A stretch of 64,000 nucleotides of DNA from Phoronis australis (lineage: Eukaryota; Phoronida; Phoronidae). The stretch's first letter is position 1, and every line of letters begins with the position of its first letter. The DNA is taken from contig NMRA01000024.1 of assembly GCA_002633005.1 (NCBI GenBank), forward strand, positions 1,538,780 to 1,602,779. Direction: 5' to 3'. The translations under genes were made by a program, and so were the position numbers. Positions 12,901 to 27,900 of the stretch are shown here, in pieces. The notes below the pieces were generated by a model. The model worked only from the letters and a program-made list of their open reading frames with translations, had not been told where the DNA came from and did no database searches.

Positions 12901-15900
12901 GGTAAGTGCTCTACATCAAAAGTTATTTATTGAGATCTTAGGTTGATTTATGCTTCAGTCGTGCAGAAAAAACAATGATCATACCTCAAACTATCCTTGT
13001 CTATCTTCTGCTCGTCAATGAAAAGCTTCCCAACGGATGTTTTGGTAGACTTTTTCTCCACCAGTGGCGGCCATCTTACTTTGCCGATGCGCACCGTTTT
13101 AGCTCTGCCTTCCAGATCCTCAGGTAAAGGCTCCAAGCTGTTGACTTCTTCCTCCTCTTCTGTCGCACCGACAAACTTTTCTGGAAATGAAGGTCTGGAT
13201 AATAAAGGAGACGTTGGACTGGTAACAGATTCTGAATTTGATGCGAATCGTGACCGTGGAATATTCTGAACGACATCTGAGAACCCAACTTCCTTTGGTG
13301 TTGCACTGCCATTAACTACTGGAGAGGCTTTGGAAGGAGTTGTCTTTTGAGGGGGCGGTGCCGGCTTCTGCTGAAACGATTTCTGGCGTGCACCAGCAGA
13401 CGTACTTGGCTGCGGTTCTTCGGCCTCGACAGAGGTCTTCCGCTCAAATATCCTCCGGGTGTTGCTGACGGCTGCTGCTACTGGTGGCGCCGGTGGTGGT
13501 GCAGGGGCTTGTTGAGGAACTGCTGGCTGAACAGAAGGCTGAACAACAGGTGGTTGTAGACTGGCAGCGAGATTGTAGGCGGCAGGAGCTGCAGCAGGCA
13601 CCTGACCCAGTGGATTGACAACTGGTGGCTGAACAACCAATGGCGGTTGACCACTGGCAATACCATAAGCGGTTGGCAGCTGACCCAGTGGAACAACGGG
13701 GGATGCCAACGGTCTGGGGACAGCCATCTGTGCCGTCTGTAGCTGTAGCTGTTGCAACTGCTGCTTGAGCACCTCCTGTTGGAGGCTATGCTGGAGAACC
13801 TGGTTCTCGAGAACAGTCTGTTGGAGGCTAGCCTGCAGGCTGGCTGTCTGCTGAGACTGCAACAAGGAAAAAACATGTTAAACAGCGCACCAGGGACTCA
13901 GAGTTGACTAGCAATTGCCAGAATGCATACGCATAAAGCGTTACTATAACCACACACAGAATGGAATGATGGCAAGTTACAATTTGTTAAGTCTCGAAAT
14001 TTTCAAAACGCCACACAGAAGTCTCAAGCATTTGATGCTTTTTTTTGTAAATATATAAGCCACATCTACTAAATTGTCACCTACGTGAGACATCTGTTGG
14101 TGATAATGATGAATTCCAAAATTTCGCAATTTGCAAAACAAGAGCAACGCGTAGCGTTGAAATGCGCCCACGAATGCACTGCAAATGGTGTGCTCCTAGG
14201 GTGTTTATATCATAAAAATGGCCACTACATAGTGCAAAATATTTCGAATCCATCAAAAAACTGGAAAATGTCACCGTTTTTTAACCGAAAGCTATTTACC
14301 ACATTTCAAGAAAATCCGTCAAGAAACGTTAGCAAAACGGAAAAAATGGTTAATTGCCACAAGGGGGCAGTGTTAGTCAGACCCGTCTGAAAGTCATCAT
14401 CTTAATTCCGTTGTTAACTTCATATAAGATCCTGTAGAGCATTTAGGAGATACAGCCATGTGCGCAAAAACAAACAAAACTGCCACTAGAAGGCGCCACA
14501 GTAGTCGAAGTCGACGGAAAACCATTGCCAAACGTCTTCTTTATTGTAAGAACATCATGCCAATTTTCACAATCATCCCTAGAGTGGTTCGGTTGATGAA
14601 GGGTCGGACGCCAAGAAACAGACTTGAATCTGGTAAAAATGGCCACTAGATGGCACAAAATGCCTCGAATCCATCCAAAAACGGGAGGATACATTTATCT
14701 CATTAATAGATGCCTATGTGCCAAATTTCATTAGGACCTTGTAAGATACAGAGGCAAACATAAAAAACTAAAATTGACACTAGAGGGAACAGTGGTATTC
14801 GGATCCATCCGAAACTCGTCACCCATAGGAACACACCTGCCAAATTTCAATAACATCCTGCAAGATGTTTAGAAGATACGGCCGCGGACGCAGGACGCCC
14901 AGACAGACATGACGTCAATATGCACCCAGGGGCGTATCAAAAGAACCACCACTTGATGCAGAAAAAAATAACACTACATGTCAAACAAAACACTAACAGC
15001 CTACTTGGCTAAGCAAATTTGTTACATTTTGTCACAGAATTCTCAAAATGTCACAACATGTCACAGAATTTCAAGTGTTTTCTCACAAAATGTCACCATG
15101 TCATAAGGTTTCCATTGCGTGGGGGTAATGAACTTAACTTTTTGTTCTAGACTGATGCATTATGGGACATTATGGTGTCTGATGAGACGATTTTAATTTC
15201 ACTGAATATGAAAGACATTACGTTTTATAAATTAAACAAAAATAGCTTATTTTTTTAACTCGTATACCAGCCTTGTACATTCTATTATGCTAATGCGAGA
15301 TCATTTAAAAGCATTTTAAGGTTGTGATTTCTAAAACTCTGAGTAGACCAATTTGCGATGATGGGAACCAGGACGTCATAAATCAACACTGCTTCCTGAC
15401 ACTGCACCACTGGCTATTAAAAAGTCAGTGTTTTGGTATAACCAAACGCAACAGGCTATATACGGTCACAACAATCAAACGGTACATAGCAACGTCAAGA
15501 AATGGTGTGCACAATGTAAACAATTAGAATATGTGAAATCGGAGAGTTGCACGCAACTGCCAGATATCAAACACTCTGAGTTTATATATCCACAGGGCCT
15601 AATGTCTTAACTGCTCACTCGCAGAGATTAGACTCTGACTTGAAACATTAACAATCACGTCTCATTATCCGTGTGCAAATTTGTCAGTTTACTCGAAACG
15701 TGCGATGCAATTGTCAGCGAGTCGAATTTTGAAACCCCACGCCCAGAAGGGAAGTTTTGCAAATTTCAAATATGCAAATTCGATTTAGTGTTGCCATTAC
15801 CCTTAGACTGACCTAATATTTAACGACCAACCGTGAATATAACTGGAAATTAACTCTAGGGATAGAACGTCATATTCTGCGGTTGGTCAATGATGTTGCA

Positions 15901-18900
15901 CAAAACCGCACGTGATTGTATCAGATGATCGTACCTGCAGTGCCTGCTGAACAGCGAATGCCTGGCCAGGGTCCTGGTAGAGGCCTGTGGCTGGAAGCAG
16001 TGGAGGAGTGTACATTGGAACAGTTGGTGCGAGGCTGGGCAGCTGAAGAGATGCATTGGCACCATACGACAGGCCAGCGTTGTTCTGAGGCAGTCCCAGA
16101 TTTATGCTCTGCCCAGGCTGGAAGACAATTGGGTAAAGAACTTAATGTTAGCCTTGACATTAAATATGATATGACTAAATTAAACGGCTACATATAAAAC
16201 CGCCTTCTCATATGAAATTGGTCCCAAATTAAACATTACGGAGAATTGTCATGAGGACTTGACAGGGACCTCAGGGGTCTCACACTTCACTGATTTATCC
16301 ACATTATTTTGAAAACGCTTTAACTGGTCACGCATTGTGTGTCATAAAAGAGATAAGCATACCTGCAGCTGACGCAGCAATTAGAACTGCTCTCGTTTAT
16401 CACATTGGTGTAGACTCACAGTTGAACTGTGGTTTTCTGTTGACCCCAGACCGTCTGGAGTTGCACCATGTACCAACTCCGGACGGTCTCTCATGACGAT
16501 TTATCGTTGTGCCTTTGTCAAAATGAATGTGATTTGCGGTCATAACATTGACAATTTGTAACTGCTTCAGACCTGGCTATATAAGCTGGCATGTCACAGT
16601 GTCATTTTGTGCACCAAGCATGGTTGCAAGGAATAACCAACTTAACAACTAAAAGTTAATTGCTCAATTCCACTGGTGTGCAGGTGCTGTGAAACAATGC
16701 TCATGTAGGGTATTGTATTGGACCTGTTAACATTGATATGGAACAACAAAATCTTAACAGCTCCAACTCACCATGCCAGGTAAACCCTTGCCACCTCCTT
16801 TGACTTTCTCCGCCATCAGGCGGCCATCAGACAAATGCCCGTCACCACCACCTGTTTGCTCCAGGAGACCATCCAACCATTTGTCCAAGTCGCCTGCATT
16901 CTTCTCACCTTGCGTTCCTGACTTCCCCCCTCCTCTTATATTATTTTCCAGTGTCCTGGCATCAGACAGTCCATCCACGTCGTTGCCCAAGACCGGATTG
17001 AACAGGTTCTCCAACCAGTCATCCATGTTTGTCGCACTCGAAAGGCCACCCTCCGAATGCACGGATCGGGGTCGTTGACTGATTTCGCTGCGAGACAGCT
17101 GCCTCTTGCGCAGCTGGTTGACGTTGCTAAGATTGTTAGCATTCACGTTGTCGTTGTTTGATTTGTATCTCCTGTTAAGTCTAGAATTGGACAATTCGCC
17201 ATTCGTAGGTACGCCATTGGACAAATAGCCATTAGGTGTACCATTTGGCAGATGACCATTGGGAACATGGCCATTGGGAACATGGCCATTGGGAACGTGG
17301 CCGTTGGAAACATTGCCCACCTGCACTCGGTTGATGTAGCGACTATTCAGCTTCGATCCAGACAATGGATTGCTGACATTGCCGTTCGTTATGACTGGTT
17401 CTTCCGTAACTGGGGAAGGTGGCCGTTGGGCTTGAGGAGCCCTTCGTTTGGTATACCTCTGGTTCATCTTGCTGTCTCTGGACAGGCCTGGTGTGGTGAC
17501 AACTCCTGGCCGCTGATTTAGCTTGGAGCTCTGCGACAGCAAGGAAGTCACAACTTCCTTTGTACCAGTAGTAGTGGTCACCTCAACTGGCCGGGACACG
17601 GGTACTGAAGGTGGTGGTGTACGCCGGATTGGGGGTGGTGTTTGGACTTCCTGAACATCAATGTCGAGCATATTGAAAGATTCAGGGTTGTGAGGTCTAC
17701 AATAAGAATGAATCATAATGACAGTGAAAACATCACAGGCACCACACTCATACCAATTTTTCAGTCATTTGTAATGTCATGGGTTCGACTAACAAGTTTT
17801 ATACAAGTCAGCAATCAAAAGTACCTAGTAATTGTTTAGTTTGTCATATCGTGACTGTGTGCTTAGACTTTCTAGAAAATGTATACGAGTGCGTTTGAAA
17901 GAGAGTTCCTGACAATGTATGTCTAGCCATCAATTCCCGATGATGCCTTTTGGTATATGTATTATGCATGCATTTGAGAACGATTGAACAGAGGACCTCC
18001 AAAGAAAAAGTCGCATTAAATTTGTAATCAGGCAAAACAAATAGAATAACTCCCAAAAAGATGACCAAATATTATCCACGGTTATTAAGCTCATACACGA
18101 CTTGTGAACTTACAATTCATCTGAAGAACTACGCCTGGCCTCGGTAACTCTACGCCTGTCCACAGACACCAGAAAATAAGAATTTTGTACGGGGAACTTT
18201 GGCGGAACTTCAATTTCACTTAGTAAATCCATGACATAGTCATAGCCAGCGAGTTCGTATGATGCATAGTCATCCCGAAGTTCAATTGTCCAGCCAAAGT
18301 TGTTCTCAACAATCGTGCGAAGCTGGAGTAGGTCATGGGCGAACTCTTCACCCGTTGACCATGAAGTCACATGACCCAGCATTTCCTGACCTAGAAAAGA
18401 ATACCGATAATATGATACGGCGATCTCTCACCAGAGGAAACAGGTGTATGTACCTTCTGAGGGGAGGGAAAGTCTTTGGTTGCGGGGTATGTAATTATGG
18501 TCACCTCTGGATGCCACCCATTGTCAGCAAGACAGTAAGGAGCTAAAATTAACGTTAATATTATCAAGTCATTCCAACTTTGAAGTGAAATTTTCAATCA
18601 TTGGAGGGAGGATTTTGAGCATGAGAAAGGAATTCCAAGTGATGCTTTAACATCTTTCATAAGAGATGTGGTCAAAGTTTGGCTCAAAAATCAAGCCATC
18701 AATGTCCCTGATGACCTACAAATGGTCACTGATGTCATGAAGTGCCATGTTGGTTACCTAATTCCAAATAAATGTTTTTAAAGCTTAGAATTTCCTGCAA
18801 TAAAATGAATAAATTACAAATATTGCAGTCTGTCACTGTGTGATTAAAAAACGCAACATAAAGGGACAGCCATTCGTTCAGACATACAAAGTGAACAGTA

Positions 18901-21900
18901 TCTGAGGGAGAATTTCGATGGATTGAATAAAAACCAGAAAAATGCTATTGTCCCATGGAAAGAGACACAACACTTCAGGGTTAAATGACGAGTTCAATGA
19001 GCGATTAATATCCTAAACGTGATCTCCTTTGCAAGCTCACTTACTTTGCCAACATTTACAAAGACCAGGGCTTGGGGTCTAACCTTTATACAGTCATGAA
19101 ATCGAGCTCAAAAATTGTTTTTAGCATTTTCTATTCTACATTTATATAAGCTCACGATAACTGTTGATTTTTCTATGCTCGAGTACATAAAAAATGTCCA
19201 ATCCTTATGCAAATGAAGACCCCAATATTAAAGCTAAAATTAAAATTTCGAATTTGAACAAGGTTGCAGCTCAAACTTAAGGGCCATAAAGAGTGAACTT
19301 GGACATAGAAGCTGATATGCATAAACCACTATGAACTTGAGCACGAAAAAAACGTACATTGAGTTTGCGCAAAAGTATTGTATAAAATTCCCACAATAAT
19401 TTCGAGTTTGATTTCAATTCCTAACATTAAACCCCGAGCCCTGAACACAGGAAATTACCATCAATAGACTGGATTTTAATGTAAATTAAACTTAGCACTC
19501 AAATAAAAAGTCTTGCGCTACAGCAAGACAGTTAAAGGCTGCCATTTCACCATTTCACCACCGGGACATGCAGTCAGTCTATTCCTATTCATCAGCTGGC
19601 AGCCAAAATATTTTCAGTAAGTAATGCGACACCAAACAAATTCCACCGGATCTGGTTCAGACTTCAGAGACAACAACTACAGTGAAACCTCATCAAGATG
19701 GCGCACAAGTGATTTTTATCCTCTCATCATTTGTCAAAGTTATGTTGCAGCAAATTACTGCAGTTTTGGCTTGAGTTATGCGCCATATAATTGTGGGCAG
19801 TCACAACAGAAATGAATGAAAGGGGTTATTTCTGCAATTTATTTTGCCCAAACTTTGAAAAATTTCATTATTAAGTGTTTTGGAAATTGGTTTTGAAAAT
19901 GGCAACATGGTATTGGCTACGGGTTCAAATGTCAACCATTTCTGTGAATTAGTTATTTTTTTAAAAAAAAATTTGACTTACCATCTGGGAACGTCATGGG
20001 AAGAGCCATATTCATGCGTTTCTTGGACGCCATCCACTCCAGCAAGGTAGGTGGGTAGGTGCGTGCCAGAGGGCGCTCTACCTCTGAACACTGCAGCAGT
20101 TTGTACTGACAGTAAGGTTTGTATCCATTATAACCATGGTCGGACACGTATCTGAAATCACAGTATAAGAGCTTTTAGATTGACATAATCAATACTGGGT
20201 CAGATTAATTGGTGTTTGATAGTATTTCACCAATGAATTGCAATAAGAAAGGAAATCGATACACAAATCAATTGACCTATTGCAAGCACCACCCCCCTTG
20301 CGAAATGTCGGCAAACAAACAATAGGTTTTTCCCAGCAATATGTTGTTTATCGGGCAAAATGACACCTTAGAAACGAAGGTGTGTCAAGAATGTGGCGTT
20401 CTGATTGGTCAGTTAAACAGTCACTCACTCGTGGCGATAGGTCAATAGAAACTACTAAACTAATAACAGCATATGACAACTTAATGATTATGATCAATTT
20501 TTAAGGTTAATATGTTGAAAAAACTTTGGTACATCATATCTCAGAAACGGCTTTCAGATTCATATGAAACTTACAAACACCACGCTTAATACGTTACTCT
20601 GGCGACGAAATCAGCTTCCGCTCAGCTATCACGATGAAGAATTCTGAGTCATTTTGTTTGAATACCTTTGGCGTGTACTGTATTTGACATTATTCGCATA
20701 GTGTGTCACTTACTTCAACAAATAGTTGTGGAGCGTGGGGCTGGGTGCAAAACAGCTGAGACAGCTGGCTATCAGTAGCCAGCCTCTCTCACAGTTGGTG
20801 GGGTTGGGATTCTTCCACGTCTGCGTACACAGTTGGCAGTAGATCTCGTCACGCAGCGATGGGTTCTTCAGTCCCTGAAGGAGAGAAAAGGTGTGACTGT
20901 ATATAGCAGTTGTTTGAGACAAGGCGCAATATATGACCTCAACAGGAGCTTTTGGCTAATACAAGGTTCATGCAGGCAAAAGGCAAATGGTACATGTAGC
21001 TGACTAAATATCAATATTTACTAGGGTTGGAAAAGAAAAGAAGACCCATTCGTTACATATTTGATTACATGTTTGAATGACTGTGTGAATCATTCTGTAT
21101 TAGCACCTTACAGATTGGAAATATTTTAAAAAGTAGGAGCTGTGCGAACCCTGCTAATATGAAACTAGAACAAAAAATTGACTACTGAATATAAGAGAGG
21201 GGTGCCCTTCAATCTTGAACTACAAAAAGTCCAGCTGGCAGAGCTGATTGAGGCGTAATTCAAAGTATAATACCATGCAGATGCGGATCCAAGAGGGTTC
21301 CTAGGGGTCCATACTCCCAGCTCTGCCACTAAAACAATGCTGTGATTGATGCACCTCAAATACCCCTATTAGTTCTTTGTTTGAATCCTTGGACAAAACC
21401 CTGGATCTGCTTTTGACATGGCAGCACAAGGTGAAATAATTATAAACATGGCGTTTCTGTTGCAACAAGAATGGAAACGCCAGATTCATTATATTCGAAA
21501 ATAGCACTTTAACAACTGTTACAAAAGATGAACGAAGTGAATAATTCACTGAATGAAACACAGGCATCTAGTCATATTCATATTCTAAGAAAGAAAAACA
21601 TCAATTTCCTTTCCATAATAAAATGGTTGTGATACAACAACACCTGGTCCAACAACTGTTTTAGTTTGATGCTGGACAACTATACGTTACATCCCCTATG
21701 TTTATCATTACGTATGCAGTAGCATGCTTAAGTACTTCACACAACCTAGACCTATATGTGGGCTTTGCACAGCTAATACATTATGCATGTAAATACAAAA
21801 CATAGAATTGTATTCAGACATCTCACTAAGGGATCAATTATTAGTAAATGTTGGACGTAAACAGAAGTTCGTCAGATGATGAGTCATCATATCACACAAC

Positions 21901-24900
21901 ACACGCCTACACGCATGCACACACACATACACAAACACACAAACACATTAACATTGGCAATCTTTCACACATACCAGCATATTTCATGATTCATACTCGA
22001 CATAACATTCAAAGACATTGACAGGGAAGCCAACTGTGAAACTTTCATCAAACGAATGTCATGCACGTGACAGGCGTTAATGTACCGTTTTGTCACTAGG
22101 TGGAATTGTTGCACTGCTGGGTGCTGATTGAAATGTATCGCTTTATAACATCTAAGACATGAGATTTAAAAGTATTACAAAAGCATTTTTAAATCATGCA
22201 TTGACATAGGCCTGTGCACAGCAATGCAAGTATTGCAGTAAAGTTTCCAGTCATTCATCCATTTCTTTGTTTCACAGAGAAAACAATAGTTACTCTAATT
22301 TATTTCTTCTGTTCACACAACTAACCAAAGACACAAAATTAATGACGAGATAATCGTGATATTGCAATTCATGTGCTAAGCAGCTTTTACAGAAGCAGCT
22401 CGTCAAAATAACCGAATCTCAAAATCATTTGCTCATTTTACGGACATATCCGAAAGCAATTAATGAGAGTCTGACAGGTGTTTCAAAAACCCAACCTTTG
22501 ATTCTGTTTTGTAACACTCACCTGCTGAACAATGTAGTTTCCCACGACTATTTCTTTCTTGCCAATCAGGTGAGCATCGTTCATGAACCTCATTACCTGA
22601 AACAAGGTGTTCGACAGCGGTCACTTTAGGAAGTGAGAGACATTTTACGTGCAATGGATTGTGGAAATCTATACACTTCACAGCAGGCAAAACGTGAATA
22701 TTTCTCGTCACCAGCTGGCGAGAAGAAGTTCCATAAAGCTCTATTCTGGGAGAATGAACAACAGTTTTGGTCTAATAGTAAATTTTCAAAATCAAAACCA
22801 GAAAAAAATTACAAAATTAAAGCCCCTATCGATGACATCCACCCAATTCATGGACATTCACACAAAGCATAGAGCAGTGTTCTCAACTGTTACTTCCATC
22901 AACCTATCATTGATGACATGGCAAAAAACGGAGTTTCCTGACATGTAACCATAGTTAACTAAGCCGAATGAAATAGTACATCATCGGTAAGAACCTGTGA
23001 AGGAAACGTTTATTACTTTAAATCATATCATCACCAGGTCACATTTACCGAGCTATGTACAGGTACTTGTTGTAAAAGGAACCATTTGAAACTGCAAAAA
23101 ATTGCCAAAACTGTCCTCTTTGTTCTTCAAGAACTTCTAACAATGCTGTGAATTCCCAATTTTTTCAAAATGTTTTCTGATGGTAGCTATGACACAGAAT
23201 CTGAACATGGTAAAGAATTATTTTGGGAATAACGAAAAAACGAAACAAAAATTCACTTGTCCACCGCATGTCCTAAATAGGTGAGATTTTAATGCATGTT
23301 TTATTCTGAGCATCACGCGACAATAGTCAATAAACACCAGTTTAGGTAAACATTATTTTTAAACATATTCAGAACTGAAGTTCATGCTTGATATTTAGCA
23401 TTCTACTTCCATTTGATTAGTCGCATTTAAAAGTCTTGCAAACTTAAGACAGGCAACTTTGTCCCAAGCTAGAGGTGAGTAACACACAGCTTTTCCATAT
23501 CATCTAACTCCAAGCACACCGCCAGAAATGCACCAAAGTAATTGATACCTTCATATCATCATAATCCTACAAAACTAAACTAAGCAGGTGTTTTTTCAGA
23601 CCAATTATAACTGCGAGCTATGAACAAGGGCATTGTAAAACTGCTAGCTTTAGACAACAAGATTTTCATGTAATAAACCATTTTTATACATTACAAAACA
23701 GACATACGTTGATTTCCAATTTTCAAAAAAATACCTCATTTTAGAAATTGAAAAAAAATCTAAAACTTGGGCACTGGATCCATGAGTTAAAAACACCACA
23801 TTACCAGGTCATAACAAAAAATGATGTACAAAATGGAAATTCTATAACAAACTAGTTAAATAGTGAATATTTCCGACCGAGGATAAACTTTCCTCTGCCA
23901 TATCATGTTTCTTGTTATCAACTGCAATTGAACACAGGCAATAGCTTACTTTATTTATCTTCTGGAAACCTGGAAATGTTAATTGCATATTCCAGGCCAA
24001 AGTAATTAATCACATTTTCGGAATTCAAATCTCATGCGTGACAGATGCAATTTTATTGTGATGGATGTATGATTCACAGAACTTGCACAAGCCATATCTC
24101 TCTTCCCTAGATCCCACTTTGTCGTGTTTTGCTGATATTGGCTCCTCCATTTGAAGGTTGCAGTTTCCAATCCTGAGGGCATGTTATTTTTTAACTAAAT
24201 TCGAACACACTGCATTCTAAATGGTAGACTGTCCTTGGACATCGTTTATATTTACAACAAAATTCTTGGTCGTTCTCTCGCATCTATCCACCATTGTAAG
24301 GACACTATGAAATCATGGTATATAGCCTGTCAGAATTTAAATCGAGACCACGCGTAGTTTTGGTCGATCATCATTTTCCCTTTTAAAAGATTTTCATATA
24401 AATGTACATCAGCCATTTCTATGAATTCATAAGAATGGTATGGTATCATATACATGACTGACAAGGATTCATAGTAAAGGTTGATAAAATTTTTAATTCA
24501 AGGCGATAAAATTATTTCATTTTTTATCACTAATCAACGATAAAAGATCAGAACAGAATGACGCTACGAAAGATGATCACACTGATATCCGACGGTCATT
24601 CATCATCAACCTGATAAAAAATCATATCAACCAAAATAGGGGCGACTCCCAAATGGCATTCGGAGTTCAAAACAAGACCTCGTCTCCAGAGTAGCCATGA
24701 AAGACCTTGCTCTATAAAGGTATTCTGTATCTAAAAACAGAGTTTTCAAAACATAAAAGCGTGATGTAGCCAAAAGGTGGCATGCGGGCCAGATTTAACA
24801 TATTTGCGATCCCTGAAAATGAGGCACACTTGAAAAAACAGTAATTTCACATCCAACTTAAACGAGTTATACTCACAAGCTGGAAGATCGCAATGGAGAG

Positions 24901-27900
24901 TTTTGCCTCTGGCTTTGTCTGCTTCTGTAGAAACGGACTTTTCACTGGCATCTTCTTCATCTCCCATACGTGTTTCTGAAATTCAGTTTCGTCAATTTTT
25001 GTACAGTATTTCTTTAACAGCGTTTCTGTAGCCAGCCCCAAAGGATTGCTTTATTTTTCAAGTCACAATTCATATTCTTATCAAAATTCATCAACAATTA
25101 AACCAACTGAAAACATTGGACAACACAAGGGCCATGCATTGACCAACAAGTGTGGAACTGGAAAAACAAAATTTATAATTATTTCTAACATTATTTCGCT
25201 TTATTTCTTTTATTTTTTATTTCATGTGCTAAAAAGATTGCAGCAGAGTTGAAATAACAACATACAACATTTCATATACATTTTCTCAAAAAAACCAAAT
25301 AGCTTACTATAAAAGGCATCAACAAATCATGTGTTGAGGAAAAATGGTAACGAAATACATTTCGCGCAACAGATTAACATCGAACTGAAGGAGGAAGATT
25401 GCTGCAAAATTTAAACATTTACTGTAACAATTAATCGTTCACTGAGTATTCAAGATAACAAAAAAAGAAGAAAAAGAACGCCATGTTGGATTACCTGATC
25501 AAAAGCAAACAAATGCGCCAATACAATATTGATTACCGCATGCTCTCAAGATGGAGACGAAATTAAAACAACCACTCAGTTGAAATAAAAACAACTTATA
25601 CCATTCAAGACAAGGGGTCACCTAGAGAGAGTGAGAGCAGGTGTTTTGACAAGTTAATTTTAAAAATGATAACACAGCTATGACAGGTAGCTTAACATAC
25701 AGCCACCCCAAACTGTTACATCAATCTGTTTAACAGCCTACAATGGCTGACCTTCTAAGCAAACAGCAGCTAACCACCATTATGTAATATGTACACTTAA
25801 ACACTAAATGATGTTTGTTGATTATACATGACCTGAGTGAGCACACTGGCTACCCGTTTTTAGTAATTAAGGATGACATCTAGGAGTGCAAAATAAGAGA
25901 ATCTAAAAGCGCCACCGCTTTTGCCTTAATGGTATCATGTCTAGATACCGCAGTCTTATTAGTGGCCCTCAAACTACCACACAGCTTTAATCTCTGACTA
26001 TGATCATAAAGCAACTGGGGCGACCTCTCGTGGACAATGTTCGAAGTCTTGAGTGAAGAGAAGTATTGTGCTGTTTGTTGTTTTCAACGTCTAAACTTGA
26101 CGTTTTTCTATTTCCATGACTTCTGACTTGATGAATCAGAAAGAACTTATACACACGAGTAAGACTAGCGACCAATTTACATATGAAGACATATTCACTA
26201 GGAGACCATCGCATACGTACACCTAACAGTGAATGCCAAAAGCAAACTGCGAAAAAATTTTCCCCTCAGTCATTACAACTAATCCAATAACAGCAAAAAT
26301 GATGGGTAATAACTCCTTATTCAGACCAAATGCTAACAAGCGTATAACTTTTCCAGTAATTTCCCGTTACTCTAAGTCCTGCTAGCTCTCAACTTCCATG
26401 GCAAGGAATTCTGGGTCATTTATGGTGTGTGCTATTGCCTCAGGGAGATTGACAAATCCAGACCTGTTCAAATAACGAAGGCGCATCCAGCTCTTTACAA
26501 AAGGGGATGTCCATGAAAAACAATATTAGGTTTCTTAAGAGAATTCTACATCGCAAGCTATGAGTAGAAAACAGACAATGAAATGTAGCGTCGTGATCTA
26601 CAATTTGGCTCAAAACGGGTCTAAACAAAATCCCCGCCCCGCCCCAACCTCTCCTCTTGACCCACCTACAGCCTGCACGGCAAAAAATGCTGTGTGAATA
26701 ATGATAAAATTACAAACCATCGATAGAAAAACAACAAGGCTCACCTTAAAGTAGACATTTGTATACTTTGTGAACGCATATGAGTTCAAGCCTGTGGGCA
26801 AATGGTAGCTGGCTTCTCGAACTGAAACATTCTGCGTCTGTATGATGTGTCGGTCGTCATGAACAAGTGACCAATCTGCAAAAAACAGACATGTCCCTTC
26901 ACTGCTACGATATCTAGCATCAAAACAAAGCCATCCAAAACANATACATGCCAATTTTCACAATCATCCTTTGAGCGGTTTGGTTGATAGAGGGGTGGAC
27001 GCACAAAAACAGACTCGAAAACACTAAAAATGGCCACTAGGTGGCGCAAACTATGTCGAATCCATCTGAAAACGGGAGGATAGCGTCATCTCACTAATAG
27101 GTGCCTACATACCAAATTTCATGAAAATCCAATAAGGACTTGTGAAGATACAAAGGTAAGCGTAAAAAAATTAAAATTGCCACTAGGGGGCACACCGGTA
27201 GTCGGATCCGTCCAAAAGTTCGCACATGCCGTCCCATTCATGAATGGAACATATGTGCCAAATTTCATGAACGTATGTCAAAGGGTTTTGGAGATAGAGC
27301 AGCGGACGCCGGACGCCGGACGGACGCCGCCCGGACGGACGGACGGACGGACGGACGGACAGAGATGACGGCATAATGCGTCCACATATAAATATGTGGG
27401 CACATAAAAATGCTTCAGAAAATCACAGATGGTCTAGCTCAACCCTTCCAAACATTGTCCGATCCAATTCTGACAGAGGTCAACTCTCAATTCCAAGTCA
27501 GTGTTTTGACTGGAGCTATCACTGCAAGGAAATTGTTCAGTCACGATTTTGATGGACTTAATTAGCATATTTCTTGATTTTATGTTTTAAACTTTAACAT
27601 CATAGCGTTAGAATTTAAAAGTGTTGCCACAAACATGTGTGACTGTAATAGCAGGATGAACAAACAGCTGCGGCATATATTAATGCAATTGACTCGTGAA
27701 TTAAACAATTAATCACTATATAGGTTGTAAATTCATCAATATTGCAATCAGATAATATTATAAATTAAATTGCATGTTCCGTGATACAAGAACAGTGCCA
27801 CTGACCTACATACCAATTACCATGTATACCACACAGCCATTGTAGTAATTTCAATGGTAAATCAATAGCAACAATAATAAAAACAGCTGTCAAAAAGTCA

